Position numbers and translations under genes: made by a program. Below the pieces are notes generated by a model. It was given only the letters and a program-made list of their open reading frames with translations. It was not told the origin of the DNA and searched no databases. Below, piece by piece: positions 25,819-35,481 of a stretch of DNA of 64,000 nucleotides. Within the stretch, counting starts at the first letter, position 1. Each line of letters opens with the position of its first letter. Source of the DNA: Psychrobacter nivimaris (lineage in GTDB: Bacteria; Pseudomonadota; Gammaproteobacteria; Pseudomonadales; Moraxellaceae); NCBI RefSeq assembly GCF_009812035.1, contig NZ_VZIZ01000002.1, positions 1 to 64,000 of the forward strand. The letters run 5' to 3'.

Positions 25819-26388
25819 TTAAGAAGTGACCGTTGCTTGTACCTGAATAGATTTATTGGTCAGATCTTGCTGCATAGATAGCTGTGTAAATTGCCAACCT
25901 TGCTGTTCAAGCTTACCTAGTGCAGTGCTAACGACCGCTTGACTAGGATGCGTAAAGCTCAGCTGCACTGCATCACCAGTCGCAACCACCTGAGCACCTG
26001 CTATACCTGAGTTATTGAGCAGCGCATTGATACGACTAGCGGGCGGCATATCAGCCTCTCCAGTAGCGTTGTTACCAGTATTCAATGCACTACTATCAAT
26101 ATTACCTGCTTGCGCACGCAACCAAAAATAATCCGCCACTTGTTCCTGATAGTCACTCTTACTATCGCTCGCTGCTTGATGAACGCTATAGCCACCATAG
26201 CCGCCAATAAACAACAGTAGAAATACGGACAATATAGCTAATGCTAGCTGATCACGGGGAGGTAATGCTTGCCAGCGCGTCGTGAGTACATTTTGATAAT
26301 TATTCATACGCTCTGACAATACATGAGCCTTAGTACTGGTTGCAGAGACCGCTGCATGACGTTTGGTACGGCGTTGTAATCGTTTCAT
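25819..26388 (-). CDS. gspM: Type II secretion system protein GspM
   Basis: Inner-membrane bitopic component of the type II secretion platform, 189 residues. It has a basic cytosolic start, one membrane helix (about 48-66, LALAILSVFLLLFIGGYGG) preceded by the typical RWQALPPRDQ motif, and a periplasmic ferredoxin-like part with TALGKLEQQGWQFTQLSM. It should pair with GspL encoded just upstream. The other gsp genes are not in the window; dispersed gsp genes are usual in Moraxellaceae. Confidence 0.87.
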   Translation of the reverse strand: MKRLQRRTKRHAAVSATSTKAHVLSERMNNYQNVLTTRWQALPPRDQLALAILSVFLLLFIGGYGGYSVHQAASDSKSDYQEQVADYFWLRAQAGNIDSSALNTGNNATGEADMPPASRINALLNNSGIAGAQVVATGDAVQLSFTHPSQAVVSTALGKLEQQGWQFTQLSMQQDLTNKSIQVQATVTS

Positions 26389-26420
26389 GTTTTGACCTTT
26401 ATTACCAATACCTTGATGAG

Positions 26421-27692
26421 TTACGACGCTGCCGCATTGTTTGCCATGTCGCTGTTTTCTGCAATATTATTTTCTATCACATTGACAGTGACTTGACCAC
26501 TAAACTGACCTTGCTCATTACTATTCACTTGCGCAAGTTTGGCATTTAAGCCTTGTGCTACCAGTGTGCTTGTGAATTTATCAAGACTACCGCGATCTGG
26601 AGCAATCAAGGTAAAGCTGAGCGCTGATGGCTGCATTACCAATGACTGTGCATGCAATGAAGACTGTTTAATTAATGGTGATATGCGTGACAGTGCGGCC
26701 ATATGTGATGCAGGCGCTTGGCTATCGCTACGCAGTTTTGGTTGCAGCTGTACTTGCAGTTTGGTGCGCGTACTCAGTGGCTCATCGGCGAACCAAGACT
26801 GATACTGTGCCGCAATTGCAGCATTGGTTGCTGCGGTTGCTTCATTATACTTGTACCACTGCACACCATCGGTTGCCATTTGCAGCACTAACGCTGATAG
26901 CGCAACCATCATCGCCACTCGCAAATATGGTGATAGTTGTGAGTCAGTAGATTTCATAAAGAAATTAAGCGCGTGACGTTCAGGACTGTCAATTGGCTTA
27001 GGTACTGTAGGCAGGGTCGTCAGCAATAGCTGATGATCAGCGATCAACGTTTTAGTTTGCGCCACTAACTCTAGCGTCGATGAGGAATCTAGCGAGTCAA
27101 GCGATACGTCAATAGCTGCCTCAATAGAAGGCAACACCATTACCTCACTTAAATGCGGGAAACGCTCAAACATTAGTGGTAAATAGCTGACGGCCATACC
27201 TTGACGCAATGATTGGCGCAGCAGCATAGTCTGCGAATCTTGATAAAGAGTCACTTGCTGACCTGCGCCCTCTTCTGGCGGTGGCAACAATAAAAAATCT
27301 GGCAGTAACGCTACTATATTCATACCGGCTAGCTGCACACTTTGCTGCCATGCCTCAATATCGTTTTGTGCCAGTGCATACAATTGCGTCGTATCAGCAT
27401 GGCTCAATTGGCGGATGTTTAATTGCTCAATAGGTGTTAATGAAGTTTCTTCAAATAAGTATTGCTTGCCGCCATTACCCAGCTGTTTAAGCTGAGCAGC
27501 ATTAAGTGCCGTGTCTACTTGCAACGCATGACTTGAGGGAAAATATAGACAAAGCGCCTTTTGGCTATTGGACTTATAGTTACCATAGATTGTCTGTAGC
27601 TGTTGCCAACCATCAACCATTTGCCATTGCTGTATATCTTCGTGCCAGACAGCTAGCGGGCTATGCTGCGCTCGTAACCAAACATGTAACAC
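26421..27692 (-). CDS. gspL: Type II secretion system protein GspL
   Basis: GspL anchors the secretion ATPase GspE to the inner membrane; 423 residues. It has an actin-like cytosolic part (1-240), one membrane helix (about 255-275, YLRVAMMVALSALVLQMA) and a periplasmic ferredoxin-like C-terminus. The start is GTG at 27692: GAGG at 27702-27705 lies 9 nt upstream, whereas a TTG at 27707 has no such site and overlaps it. The protein then begins VLHVWLRAQHSPLAVWHED. gspM follows after 32 bp. The pair is isolated from the rest of the secretion genes. Confidence 0.87.
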   Translation of the reverse strand: MLHVWLRAQHSPLAVWHEDIQQWQMVDGWQQLQTIYGNYKSNSQKALCLYFPSSHALQVDTALNAAQLKQLGNGGKQYLFEETSLTPIEQLNIRQLSHADTTQLYALAQNDIEAWQQSVQLAGMNIVALLPDFLLLPPPEEGAGQQVTLYQDSQTMLLRQSLRQGMAVSYLPLMFERFPHLSEVMVLPSIEAAIDVSLDSLDSSSTLELVAQTKTLIADHQLLLTTLPTVPKPIDSPERHALNFFMKSTDSQLSPYLRVAMMVALSALVLQMATDGVQWYKYNEATAATNAAIAAQYQSWFADEPLSTRTKLQVQLQPKLRSDSQAPASHMAALSRISPLIKQSSLHAQSLVMQPSALSFTLIAPDRGSLDKFTSTLVAQGLNAKLAQVNSNEQGQFSGQVTVNVIENNIAENSDMANNAAAS

Positions 27693-27880
27693 TAAACCTG
27701 TCCTCAATTATTGCTGCGGTTATCAAAATATTGTTAAGGTTGATACGGTTTTTAAAATAACTGAATGACTTTATACGATTAATAGCTGGCATGCTTCTCG
27801 CCAATACCATTTTAAATCCGTCATATCTAATCAATTCTGCTCTAGCAAATCGTTTCTAAGCAAAATATTAGAAATCTAGT

Positions 27881-28339
27881 CTAATAAGGCTGATCAGGAA
27901 CAAAACGATCAACTTCCGTTGCCATGCCAGTCATCACAAACTCCATGTCAAACACTCTGGCTTCTGCTAAAGAGAACGATTCTGGATAATCTCCTGTCAG
28001 CAATCCCGCGATATAAGCGACGATAGACATATGACAAACAACGACCAAACACTCAGTTTCAACATTGGCAATATCTATCAGAGCTTGGCGAGCATCATCT
28101 GATGGCGTGACATTGTCCTGCACAGATAAGGCGACTTGCGGCGCTCGCGACTGGAACGCAGATAAAGTTTGCTGTGCTCTCGTATAAGGGCTGACCACAA
28201 AACGATCTGGGCTATAGTGAGTGGTCACATATTCTGCCGTTTGTGCTGCCTGCTGCTGACCAAAGTCCGTCAGCTGACGCGCGCTATCTGGACGTGTTTC
28301 GTCTTCTGCTTGACCATGACGTACTAATATAATTTTCAT
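27881..28339 (-). CDS. sixA: Phosphohistidine phosphatase SixA
   Basis: Histidine phosphatase superfamily protein of 152 residues. The catalytic RHG motif is at residues 7-9 (MKIILVRHGQAE), with SPYTRAQQT and VVCHMSIVAYIAGLL supplying the second arginine and histidine. SixA removes phosphate from histidine phosphocarriers such as NPr of the nitrogen PTS. It lies 57 bp after gpsA on the same strand and is probably co-transcribed. Confidence 0.92.
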   Translation of the reverse strand: MKIILVRHGQAEDETRPDSARQLTDFGQQQAAQTAEYVTTHYSPDRFVVSPYTRAQQTLSAFQSRAPQVALSVQDNVTPSDDARQALIDIANVETECLVVVCHMSIVAYIAGLLTGDYPESFSLAEARVFDMEFVMTGMATEVDRFVPDQPY

Positions 28340-28396
28340 AACCTTCCTTGGAGCGCTAAGTTCGACTCTCTTGATATTGTCTTCTAGTAATATATC

Positions 28397-29689
28397 TTAC
28401 TTATCAGCATCGCTGTCTTTGCTTTTGGTATTACTGCCCGAGGTTTTCAGATGAGCGGTAAGTGCTGCATTGCTATGATCATGCGCCATGACAAACTCAA
28501 CATCGCTACGGAATCCAGCTTCCATCAGATGTAGCGCAACGCCTAGAGCGGCCTTGTCTTCATAAATAACTGCATAGAGTGCATGGGTAATTGGCATATA
28601 GATACCCGCTTTGGTCGCCTTTTCATGAACTTGCTGAATGGTATTTACCCCTTCAGCAGTTTGGCCAAGCTTTTTGACCGCGGCATCAATACTCATACCA
28701 CGACCGAGCATATTACCGATACGATAGTTACGACTTAGCTCTGAGCTACAAGTAGCATATAAATCGCCTACGCCAGATAAGCCCAAGAAAGTGAGCGGAT
28801 TGGCGCCTTCCTCAACACCAAAACGACTCATTTCTGCCAAGGCACGAGTAAGAATCATCGCTTTAGTATTCTCACCTACTTCATAAGCTGCCGCCATACC
28901 CATGGCAATTGCGTAGATGTTTTTTAGCGCGCCGCCAAGCTCGACGCCGCGTATATCATCACTGGCAAATACTCTAAAGAAGGCACTGTGTAATGCTGCT
29001 TGCACGGCATGACGTAATGGTTCCGACTCACTTGCGATAACCGTAGCAGACGGCATATTTTTCATGATTTCGATAGCGAGGTTCGGCCCTGACATGACGC
29101 CGAAATTCACTTCTGGCAACACTTCTTTGATGATATCGCTCATCATCGCAAAGGTGTCTTTTTCCATGCCTTTAGTCAACGATACAATGGACTGACCACC
29201 GATAAAAGGCGCGATGTTTTTTAGCGTTTCGCGAAAGGCTAAACCTGGTACAGCAATAAAAATAATGTCTTTATCTTTGACGCTTGCCGCCAAATCATGG
29301 CTATATTTCAGTCGATCATCAAGCTTATAGCCTGGTAGATACTTTTTATTGGTCTGTGTTTTGGCCATTGCTTTTACGGTACGCTTATTACGTACCCACA
29401 GCGTGGTATCACAGCCATTACGTGCGGCTAAATTTGCCATTGCCGTACCAAAGCTACCACCACCTAAAAACGCCAAACGTAGCTTGGTAGGATTGCTATG
29501 AATGTCGGCCATATCTTTTGCCACAGCTGATTCAACAGGGCTAGGGTTTGATTTTTTACGGCCTAGGCCTGATTTGGTTGCTCGCTCAAAAATACCTGCA
29601 AGCATACCGTTCTGCTTTTCAGACGACTCTTTGTCCGTTTCATTATTAGCACTGCTGTTGTTTTTATTACTATTGTTAGGGCTTGTCAT
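28397..29689 (-). CDS. gpsA: Glycerol-3-phosphate dehydrogenase [NAD(P)+] with N-terminal extension
   Basis: Makes sn-glycerol 3-phosphate from dihydroxyacetone phosphate for phospholipid synthesis. The Rossmann fold starts at about residue 72 (LRLAFLGGGSFGTAMANLAAR); later blocks are VSLTKGMEKDTFAMMSDII, SGPNLAIEIM and GALKNIYAIAMGMAAAYEVG with the catalytic lysine. GpsA is normally about 335-345 residues; this frame has 430, with a Ser/Asn/Lys-rich N-terminal tail of about 60 residues (NNSNKNNSSANNETDKESSEK). None of the in-frame ATGs (codons 1, 29, 57) has a strong Shine-Dalgarno, so the true start is open; codon 57 would give an almost normal protein. A short tail of some 25 residues also extends the C-terminus. 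Confidence 0.93.
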   Translation of the reverse strand: MTSPNNSNKNNSSANNETDKESSEKQNGMLAGIFERATKSGLGRKKSNPSPVESAVAKDMADIHSNPTKLRLAFLGGGSFGTAMANLAARNGCDTTLWVRNKRTVKAMAKTQTNKKYLPGYKLDDRLKYSHDLAASVKDKDIIFIAVPGLAFRETLKNIAPFIGGQSIVSLTKGMEKDTFAMMSDIIKEVLPEVNFGVMSGPNLAIEIMKNMPSATVIASESEPLRHAVQAALHSAFFRVFASDDIRGVELGGALKNIYAIAMGMAAAYEVGENTKAMILTRALAEMSRFGVEEGANPLTFLGLSGVGDLYATCSSELSRNYRIGNMLGRGMSIDAAVKKLGQTAEGVNTIQQVHEKATKAGIYMPITHALYAVIYEDKAALGVALHLMEAGFRSDVEFVMAHDHSNAALTAHLKTSGSNTKSKDSDADK

Positions 29690-29815
29690 GTTCTTTTATC
29701 CGTGTTGACTGACGTATTATCAATAGAATCTATCGTGCTCAGCTACTGGCCTTATTATCTTTGAATTATAACTTTGTGAAATTATAATCTTATAAATAGA
29801 CAGTAATGAGCTACA

Positions 29816-30484
29816 TTACGACTCGAAGCGAACTAGCGGTTCGATATCGATAGGTTTGCGTTTGGACTCATCCTTGGGACTTGTGCCAGTATAAACAAAA
29901 GCGGTCACATAATCATCTGCGCCTACGCCAAAATACGCTTTTATTGCAGGCTCATTACATAGCAGCCCTGTGCGCCAAACCGTACTAAAACCTTGAGCTT
30001 TTAATGCCAAAATTAGATTTTGTACAGCAGCACCCGCACTGAGCATCTGCTCAAAAGGCGGTACTTTTTTGTGTTCTTGCATTTGAGTCACAGCCGTTAT
30101 GATTAGCGGCGCTCGCAGCGGCATATTTTTAGTTTTAGTGATGGTTTTTTCAGACAACTCTTCGCCATCTTGTAGCGCTTTTGCTTGGGCAGCTTCGAGC
30201 AAGGCACGGCCTAACTCATGGCGCGCCTCACCCTGCGTCACGATGAAGCGCCAAGGACGCAATTTTTTATGATCTGGCGCAGTTGCCGCACATTCAATGG
30301 CAGACTCAATCTGCGCACGCGTCGGTGCTGGCTCATCTAGATTGCCCATACTGCGTCTTGAATTTATCCAACCTATCAGCTCGTCACTGGTAGATGAGAT
30401 ATCATTCGCTGCTACGTTCTTCACAGACAGTTTTTTGTCTTCTATTTCTTGGCTTTCATTATCAACATTGTCAGTTGTAGTCAT
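29816..30484 (-). CDS. Nitroreductase family protein (YdjA-like)
   Basis: FMN-dependent nitroreductase family, 222 residues. Family blocks are present: INSRRSMGNLDEPAP (about 39-53), ECAATAPDHKKLRPWRFI (about 67-84), a central GAAVQNLILALKAQGFSTVWRTG and a C-terminal FVYTGTSPKDE. The short length and the DHKKLRPWRF motif point to the YdjA-like subgroup. A hydrophilic N-terminal stretch of some 30 residues precedes the domain. Substrate unknown. Downstream of zapE on the same strand. Confidence 0.88.
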   Translation of the reverse strand: MTTTDNVDNESQEIEDKKLSVKNVAANDISSTSDELIGWINSRRSMGNLDEPAPTRAQIESAIECAATAPDHKKLRPWRFIVTQGEARHELGRALLEAAQAKALQDGEELSEKTITKTKNMPLRAPLIITAVTQMQEHKKVPPFEQMLSAGAAVQNLILALKAQGFSTVWRTGLLCNEPAIKAYFGVGADDYVTAFVYTGTSPKDESKRKPIDIEPLVRFES

Positions 30485-30606
30485 TGTTTTATCCTTAATT
30501 TATTATTATCTGTCACTACTTATTATTTATAATATCATTTTCTTATTTTTTAACAGCTATAGAGCAGTTGAGAGCTACACATAGGCAGTCTCAACTCAGC
30601 GATAAA

Positions 30607-31719
30607 CTACGCAACATCTTCGACTCGATGATCCATGCGTAGATAGTCCTCCGACTGCATTTCAAGCAGACGTGAACGAGTACGTTCAATCTCAAACGCC
30701 AACTTCTCTCCTTGATATAAGTCTAGAATCGGCTGCTCTGCCCGTACCAATAGCTTTACACGGCGATCATAAAATTCATCGACGAGATAAATGAAACGGC
30801 GCGTTGGATCACGCAAGTCGTCATCTAGTGCTGGCACGGAGTCAACTAAAACGGTGCTAAAGCGTTTGGCAAGCTCAATAAAATCAGCGGCTGAACGCGG
30901 TGCCATACAGAGATGACGGAAGTCACAGAATAAGATATCTTCGGTACAAGCGTTGATTTTTACTTCTCGTCCATTGATAGTAATGGGCTCTTTACTGATT
31001 TTCTGATTATTCGACAAGCTCGCAAAACGGTTGGCTAACCAATGGTAGTTCGCCTTAGTAAGCGGCGCTTCGTATAGCTCAGCTTGTTGCAATACGCGCA
31101 GACGATAATCAATTCCAGAGTCGATATTCATTACCGTCGTATGACTTTCAACTTCCGCAATGGCAGGCATAAAACGGTCACGATGTAAGCCATCTTTATA
31201 CAAACCAGCTGGCTCAATGTTTGAGGTCGCAACCAAAGTAATACCGCGATTGAACAGCATAGTGAACAAATCGCCCAATATCATGGCATCAGAGACATTA
31301 GAAACAAAAAACTCATCAAAACAGATGATAACCGCTTCTTTATAAATAATATCAGCGACTTTTTCGAGTGGATCGCTCTCACCTTGTAGTTTGTTAAGCT
31401 CTCTATGGACACGCTGCATAAAATGATGGAAATGCAGACGCATCTTGCGCTCGATGGTCAATGAGTCATAAAACATGTCCATCATCCACGTTTTACCGCG
31501 GCCGACACCGCCCCACATATAAAGACCCGTTGGCGCGACAGGCTTAGATTTTAAAAAGCCAAAAAAACCTTTCTTTTGCGGTGCGCTATTGATGAGCTGA
31601 TGGTATATCTCATCAAGATAGCTCATGGCCTGAAATTGCTGCTCATCCCGAGTAAACTCATCTGTACTGACGGCTTTCTCGTAACGTTGCAATGGAGATA
31701 AACTCATAATACGACTCAT
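30607..31719 (-). CDS. zapE: Cell division protein ZapE (AFG1-like ATPase)
   Basis: P-loop ATPase of 370 residues that modulates Z-ring behaviour in E. coli. Walker A is GGVGRGKTWMMD (about 71-82) and Walker B is ICFDEFFV (about 131-138), followed by the sensor region TLVATSNIEPAGLY. The MYMWGG-type entry (LYMWGGVGRG) and FHHFMQRVH are signature ZapE segments. Start taken at 31719; the ATG four codons later (31707) is an alternative, and neither has a strong ribosome site. Confidence 0.94.
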   Translation of the reverse strand: MSRIMSLSPLQRYEKAVSTDEFTRDEQQFQAMSYLDEIYHQLINSAPQKKGFFGFLKSKPVAPTGLYMWGGVGRGKTWMMDMFYDSLTIERKMRLHFHHFMQRVHRELNKLQGESDPLEKVADIIYKEAVIICFDEFFVSNVSDAMILGDLFTMLFNRGITLVATSNIEPAGLYKDGLHRDRFMPAIAEVESHTTVMNIDSGIDYRLRVLQQAELYEAPLTKANYHWLANRFASLSNNQKISKEPITINGREVKINACTEDILFCDFRHLCMAPRSAADFIELAKRFSTVLVDSVPALDDDLRDPTRRFIYLVDEFYDRRVKLLVRAEQPILDLYQGEKLAFEIERTRSRLLEMQSEDYLRMDHRVEDVA

Positions 31720-31849
31720 CGTTGAATTAAATAAATATCAAAATAGTAGGGTAATTTAGCACGGTACTGGTGCTGCCAAGCAAGCCATGCTAAACCATAT
31801 CAAAGCAGAAGCTATCAAGCTGAGCTAGGTAGCAAATAAATTAGCTATC

Positions 31850-32500
31850 CTACCCAAAGCTATGCTTGTCTAATAAGCCTTTGAGCTCTGATAAGCGACC
31901 ATGGAAGAAATGACCCGCGCCATCAACCACGCTGACTTCAATGCCTAATCGGTCTGCAAATGCCTGCATATTATCAGGTTCAATCACTTCATCCGCATTA
32001 CCATAAACCTCAAAAGTTCTATCCGCAGGCAAACTAATATCAGTACTGTCGTTTTTTTCGACTGATGGTGCGATCAGGGCAATTTTCGTTACTTCAAAGT
32101 CACCCAGTCCCCATATATGCGCGGCTTCAAGCACTTGCTCAGCAACGCGTGCCGTGACATAACCACCAAAAGAAAAACCACCCAGCCATAGCTTTCGAGC
32201 ATTGGTTTGTTCAGCAATCCATTGTAGCACGGTCATTGCATCGACCACTTCACCTTCCGCATAATCGTGCTCGCCTGTCGATTGACCAACGCCGCGAAAG
32301 TTAAAGCGCACCACATGCATACCATTATCACGGGCAAAGCGATACATGGTGGTGACCACTTTGTTATTCATCGTACCATCAAACAACGGATTGGGATGAC
32401 ACAGCATCGCCACAATGTCTGTATTTGGATCATTAGGATTGTCATTTTGCCACAGTGCGTCAACCTCGAGCACGCCAGCAGGAGCAGGAATCAATTGCAT
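31850..32500 (-). CDS. Alpha/beta hydrolase, dienelactone-hydrolase-like
   Basis: Soluble alpha/beta hydrolase of 216 residues. The nucleophile serine is in GGFSFGGYV (G-x-S-x-G), preceded by the CHPNPLFDGTMNNKVV and FNFRGVGQS segments that mark the YpfH/YcjY-like group often called alpha/beta family hydrolases of the dienelactone type. The aspartate (NADEVIEPDN) and histidine (GAGHFFHGRL) complete the triad. Substrate unknown. It is the first gene of the long minus-strand block. Confidence 0.9.
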   Translation of the reverse strand: MQLIPAPAGVLEVDALWQNDNPNDPNTDIVAMLCHPNPLFDGTMNNKVVTTMYRFARDNGMHVVRFNFRGVGQSTGEHDYAEGEVVDAMTVLQWIAEQTNARKLWLGGFSFGGYVTARVAEQVLEAAHIWGLGDFEVTKIALIAPSVEKNDSTDISLPADRTFEVYGNADEVIEPDNMQAFADRLGIEVSVVDGAGHFFHGRLSELKGLLDKHSFG

Positions 32501-32802
32501 AGTATTACTTATTAATAAAAAATGAATGGCTCAATTATCCTAGATACAATTTATATTTCAAGTGATTTGCTGTGTACGAATGCGACTTGTTTTATTTTTG
32601 GTCAATAATGGTTATCTGCCGTTTTGAAATATTGCTGTTCTTAAGGTTTTAAACTGGTTTATATCTAAGGCAAGGTTCATCGGCAATATACCGGTAATAC
32701 AGCACACAATAACTGTCTAGACAGGTAATATCTAGATAAGCTACATTCATAAAGCTTTGCCTATAGCTAAGACGTTCTGCTTATATAAATCAGGAATTAT
32801 TT
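32501..32802. promoter_or_regulatory. Divergent intergenic region with tandem CTAG-centred palindromes
   Basis: Two perfect palindromes lie 15 bp centre to centre: CTGTCTAGACAG at 32713-32724 and TATCTAGATA at 32729-32738, upstream of the lipoprotein gene. They could be operator sites; no regulator is encoded nearby. Nothing else recognised. Confidence 0.35.
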
Positions 32803-33171
32803 ATGAATACTTTTAATAAAACTGCCAGTTTGACGGCAACGTTAGCGGCTGCACTTGCTTTGAGCGCCTGTCAAAGTACACCTTCCTCACCAGTGATTCA
32901 GCGTGCCAACTCTATCTATGAGACAACCGGTATCGCTGATACCAAGGTCAAGGCACAACAAAATGCGATCGATAGTGCTCAAAAAACTTGCCGAAGTAAG
33001 CAAGTAATTATCATGGATGATAATGTAAAATATAATGGCATCTTAAACGAGCGTACTGGTCGTATGGTTGGTCAAGTAGGTGCTGTCGTTGGCTCGATAT
33101 TTGGCACAGGTACACCAGATTTGTCACGTAGCGATGATTATGAATACACCATTAACTTCCGTTGCCAATAA
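32803..33171 (+). CDS. Small lipoprotein of unknown function
   Basis: Putative lipoprotein of 122 residues. The signal ends at the lipobox ALSAC (C23), so the mature protein should carry a lipid on its cysteine. The body has an alanine/lysine helix (TKVKAQQNAIDSAQKTC) and then a Gly-rich hydrophobic segment MVGQVGAVVGSIFGTGTPDLS near the C-terminus, with two further cysteines (C65 region and the final FRCQ) that could form a disulfide. AGGA lies 7 nt before the ATG. I recognise no family. A terminator follows at 33395-33452. Confidence 0.8.
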   Translation: MNTFNKTASLTATLAAALALSACQSTPSSPVIQRANSIYETTGIADTKVKAQQNAIDSAQKTCRSKQVIIMDDNVKYNGILNERTGRMVGQVGAVVGSIFGTGTPDLSRSDDYEYTINFRCQ

Positions 33172-33394
33172 ATATCGTCAATACCATATAAATCAGATAC
33201 AGTGTCAGGCTCACTCAGTCTACTATTTGTAGCACTTTTACTTGCCTTCCTTGTATCTAAATTATCTCGAACCGACTATATCTAGCTAAAAATATATATC
33301 TACTTTTCTCTACACGACAATCTCTTTTAGACGCAAACAGGTTTACGATCTAACCGCTAACATGAAGTGACATACAATCGTTCTCTGATTAAAC

Positions 33395-33452
33395 AGCCAA
33401 CAAACTGCGATATAGATAATATATCAATCAAAGCTTGTTGGCTTCGCTTTTT
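33395..33452 (+). terminator. Long-loop intrinsic terminator before xseA
   Basis: AGCCAACAA/TTGTTGGCT stem with an internal GATATA/TATATC helix in its loop, then TCGCTTTTT. Positioned about 225 bp after the lipoprotein gene. The 370-bp gap 33172-33541 otherwise shows no feature. Confidence 0.65.
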
Positions 33453-33541
33453 GTGCTCTCCTTTTTAAGTTAAACTATCCGCTATCGTATTCAGCACATC
33501 CTCGTCAGTCTTTATATTTTCATTATCTTTGGTCTAATATT

Positions 33542-35083
33542 ATGCGCAAACCCAATCTTTCAAATATTAAACAGGCCAAAGTATTAGCACCTGCCAAAGA
33601 TTTGGCCACTCTAGAGGCGGAACTCGCTGAGCAGGAAGATCATTTAGAGGATACGGTCCTACGCCTGAGTGATTACTTATCAGCGGTTGAAATGGTCATC
33701 AAACAAACTTTTGACCACCGTGTCTGGGTAAAAGCTGAAATTCGTAATCTGTCGAGTAAAGGTGGTCATTACTACTTTGAACTAGCAGAAAAAGATAACG
33801 ATGGCAAAGTGGTCGCCAGCTGCCGTGGCAATCTCTGGCGCTTTAAAGCTGCTCGTGTATTAGCTAAGTTTGAACGTGCGACTGGCATGCCGCTTGAGCG
33901 TGATTTGACCGTACTCCTTAAAGTATCAGCAGGGTTTCATGCCCAGTACGGCTTTTCAATCACCATTGAAGATATCGACCCCAGTTATACCCTAGGCGAC
34001 TTGGCACGGCAATATGCAGAAATGGTCGACCGCCTAACAGGTGAAGGGCTATTACATCTTAATCAACAGCTACCTGCCCCTTTTGATATCGAGCATGTAC
34101 TGGTCATCGCTCCTGAAAAGGCGGCTGGATTGGGTGATTTTCAAGCAGATGCCGATCGCTTAGCCAGTGCAGGTGCGTGTCAGTTCCACTATCATAATGC
34201 GACTTTTCAAGGTAATCATGCGCCCGCTGAAATCCGTCAAGCCATCGTTAGCGCCCAGCAGCAGTTTTACGATACTTATCAGCGTCTACCAGACTTGTTG
34301 GTCATTATTCGCGGTGGCGGTGCGGTTGGTGATTTGGCTTATCTCAATGATTATGAGCTAGCAGCTTTGGTTGCCGAACAGCCTATTCCTGTCTGGGTAG
34401 GTATCGGTCATGAGCGTGACAAAGTCATCTTAGATGAAGTGGCGCATATCAGCTTTGACACACCCTCAAAGGTGATTGCTGCCATCCATAGCCATTTAGC
34501 CCAGCTCGTCACTCAGACGCTACAATATCAAGCGCAAATCAAGCAAGCGGCTCAGCGTCAATTGAATATTGCTGAGCAACAAACCGCACGCCAGTTAAGC
34601 CAAATACAGTCGCAAACGATTGGGCAGCTCACCGCTCTACGAAAAGACAGTGACTATGCATGGCGCAGTATTCAACAAAGTGCCCAGCGCCAAGTAAAGC
34701 AAGCAGTCAGGCTGACGGCTGAGCGATACACACAAACGCAAACCTTGGCGCGTCAACAGCTCGCAAAAGCCGCTACCAATAGCAAAAGTCATCAAGAGAC
34801 AATCATGCAGAACGCGCAGCAGCAAATTGTGCAAGCACAGCGCGATAGCGAACATCTACGTGACATCGTGCTATTACATCGCCCCTCTCGCGTGCTCAAG
34901 CAGGGCTATACCATGCTCACGGATGCTCAAAACAAGCAAATACTCACTAGTAGTACCCAACTGTATCCTGAGCAAACTGTCAATATCATTTTAAAAGATG
35001 GCAACGCAAAAGCGCAGATTATCGATATCACTATGGATAAGAAAGCGACGAAAGCAACGGAAACCTCAGGCGCTCTAACTTAA
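33542..35083 (+). CDS. xseA: Exodeoxyribonuclease VII large subunit
   Basis: Catalytic subunit of exonuclease VII, which degrades single-stranded DNA; 513 residues against about 450 usual. It has an N-terminal OB-fold (about 40-145, with VWVKAEIRNLSSKGGHYYFEL), the catalytic domain with IIRGGGAVGDLAYLNDYELA and GIGHERDKVILDEVA, a Gln-rich coiled-coil region (about 320-440), and the C-terminal GYTMLTD strand. About 35 residues before the OB-fold are extra. xseB follows after 58 bp, so both subunits are made together. Confidence 0.95.
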   Translation: MRKPNLSNIKQAKVLAPAKDLATLEAELAEQEDHLEDTVLRLSDYLSAVEMVIKQTFDHRVWVKAEIRNLSSKGGHYYFELAEKDNDGKVVASCRGNLWRFKAARVLAKFERATGMPLERDLTVLLKVSAGFHAQYGFSITIEDIDPSYTLGDLARQYAEMVDRLTGEGLLHLNQQLPAPFDIEHVLVIAPEKAAGLGDFQADADRLASAGACQFHYHNATFQGNHAPAEIRQAIVSAQQQFYDTYQRLPDLLVIIRGGGAVGDLAYLNDYELAALVAEQPIPVWVGIGHERDKVILDEVAHISFDTPSKVIAAIHSHLAQLVTQTLQYQAQIKQAAQRQLNIAEQQTARQLSQIQSQTIGQLTALRKDSDYAWRSIQQSAQRQVKQAVRLTAERYTQTQTLARQQLAKAATNSKSHQETIMQNAQQQIVQAQRDSEHLRDIVLLHRPSRVLKQGYTMLTDAQNKQILTSSTQLYPEQTVNIILKDGNAKAQIIDITMDKKATKATETSGALT

Positions 35084-35141
35084 CCACATAATAATATCTA
35101 CAGATTACTCACCGACTTACCTTTAAAAATTAGGAAATTTT

Positions 35142-35387
35142 ATGACAACCCCTACTCGCCGACGCAAAAAAGCCGCCCCAAAAACCTTTAAGGCGGCTTA
35201 CGATATCTTAAAAACCAATGCGGCTGAACTACAGCAACAGGATGAGCCTGATATTGATAATCTAATGACAACGGTCGAAGAATCTATTGCCGCTTATCGT
35301 GTTTGCGAGACTCGTATCAATGCTGTACAGCAAGCATTGGATGCCGCCTTTGATGAAGAAAAATCTACCAGCAGTGTTGATAGTTGA
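35142..35387 (+). CDS. xseB: Exodeoxyribonuclease VII small subunit
   Basis: Small helical subunit, 81 residues, with the XseB pattern FKAAYDILKTNAAELQQ then MTTVEESIAAYRVCETRINAVQQAL. It binds the XseA coiled coil. AGGA 6 nt before the ATG. A weak 7-bp hairpin (AAACAGC/GCTGTTT) follows near 35393. Confidence 0.92.
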   Translation: MTTPTRRRKKAAPKTFKAAYDILKTNAAELQQQDEPDIDNLMTTVEESIAAYRVCETRINAVQQALDAAFDEEKSTSSVDS

Positions 35388-35481
35388 ACGAAAAACAGCC
35401 ACTAGATAGCAGCTGTTTGGCCAAGCCAAGCGCATCAATCTCATTTGGCACATTTGGCAACGCAACCGTTTGATATTCTGT

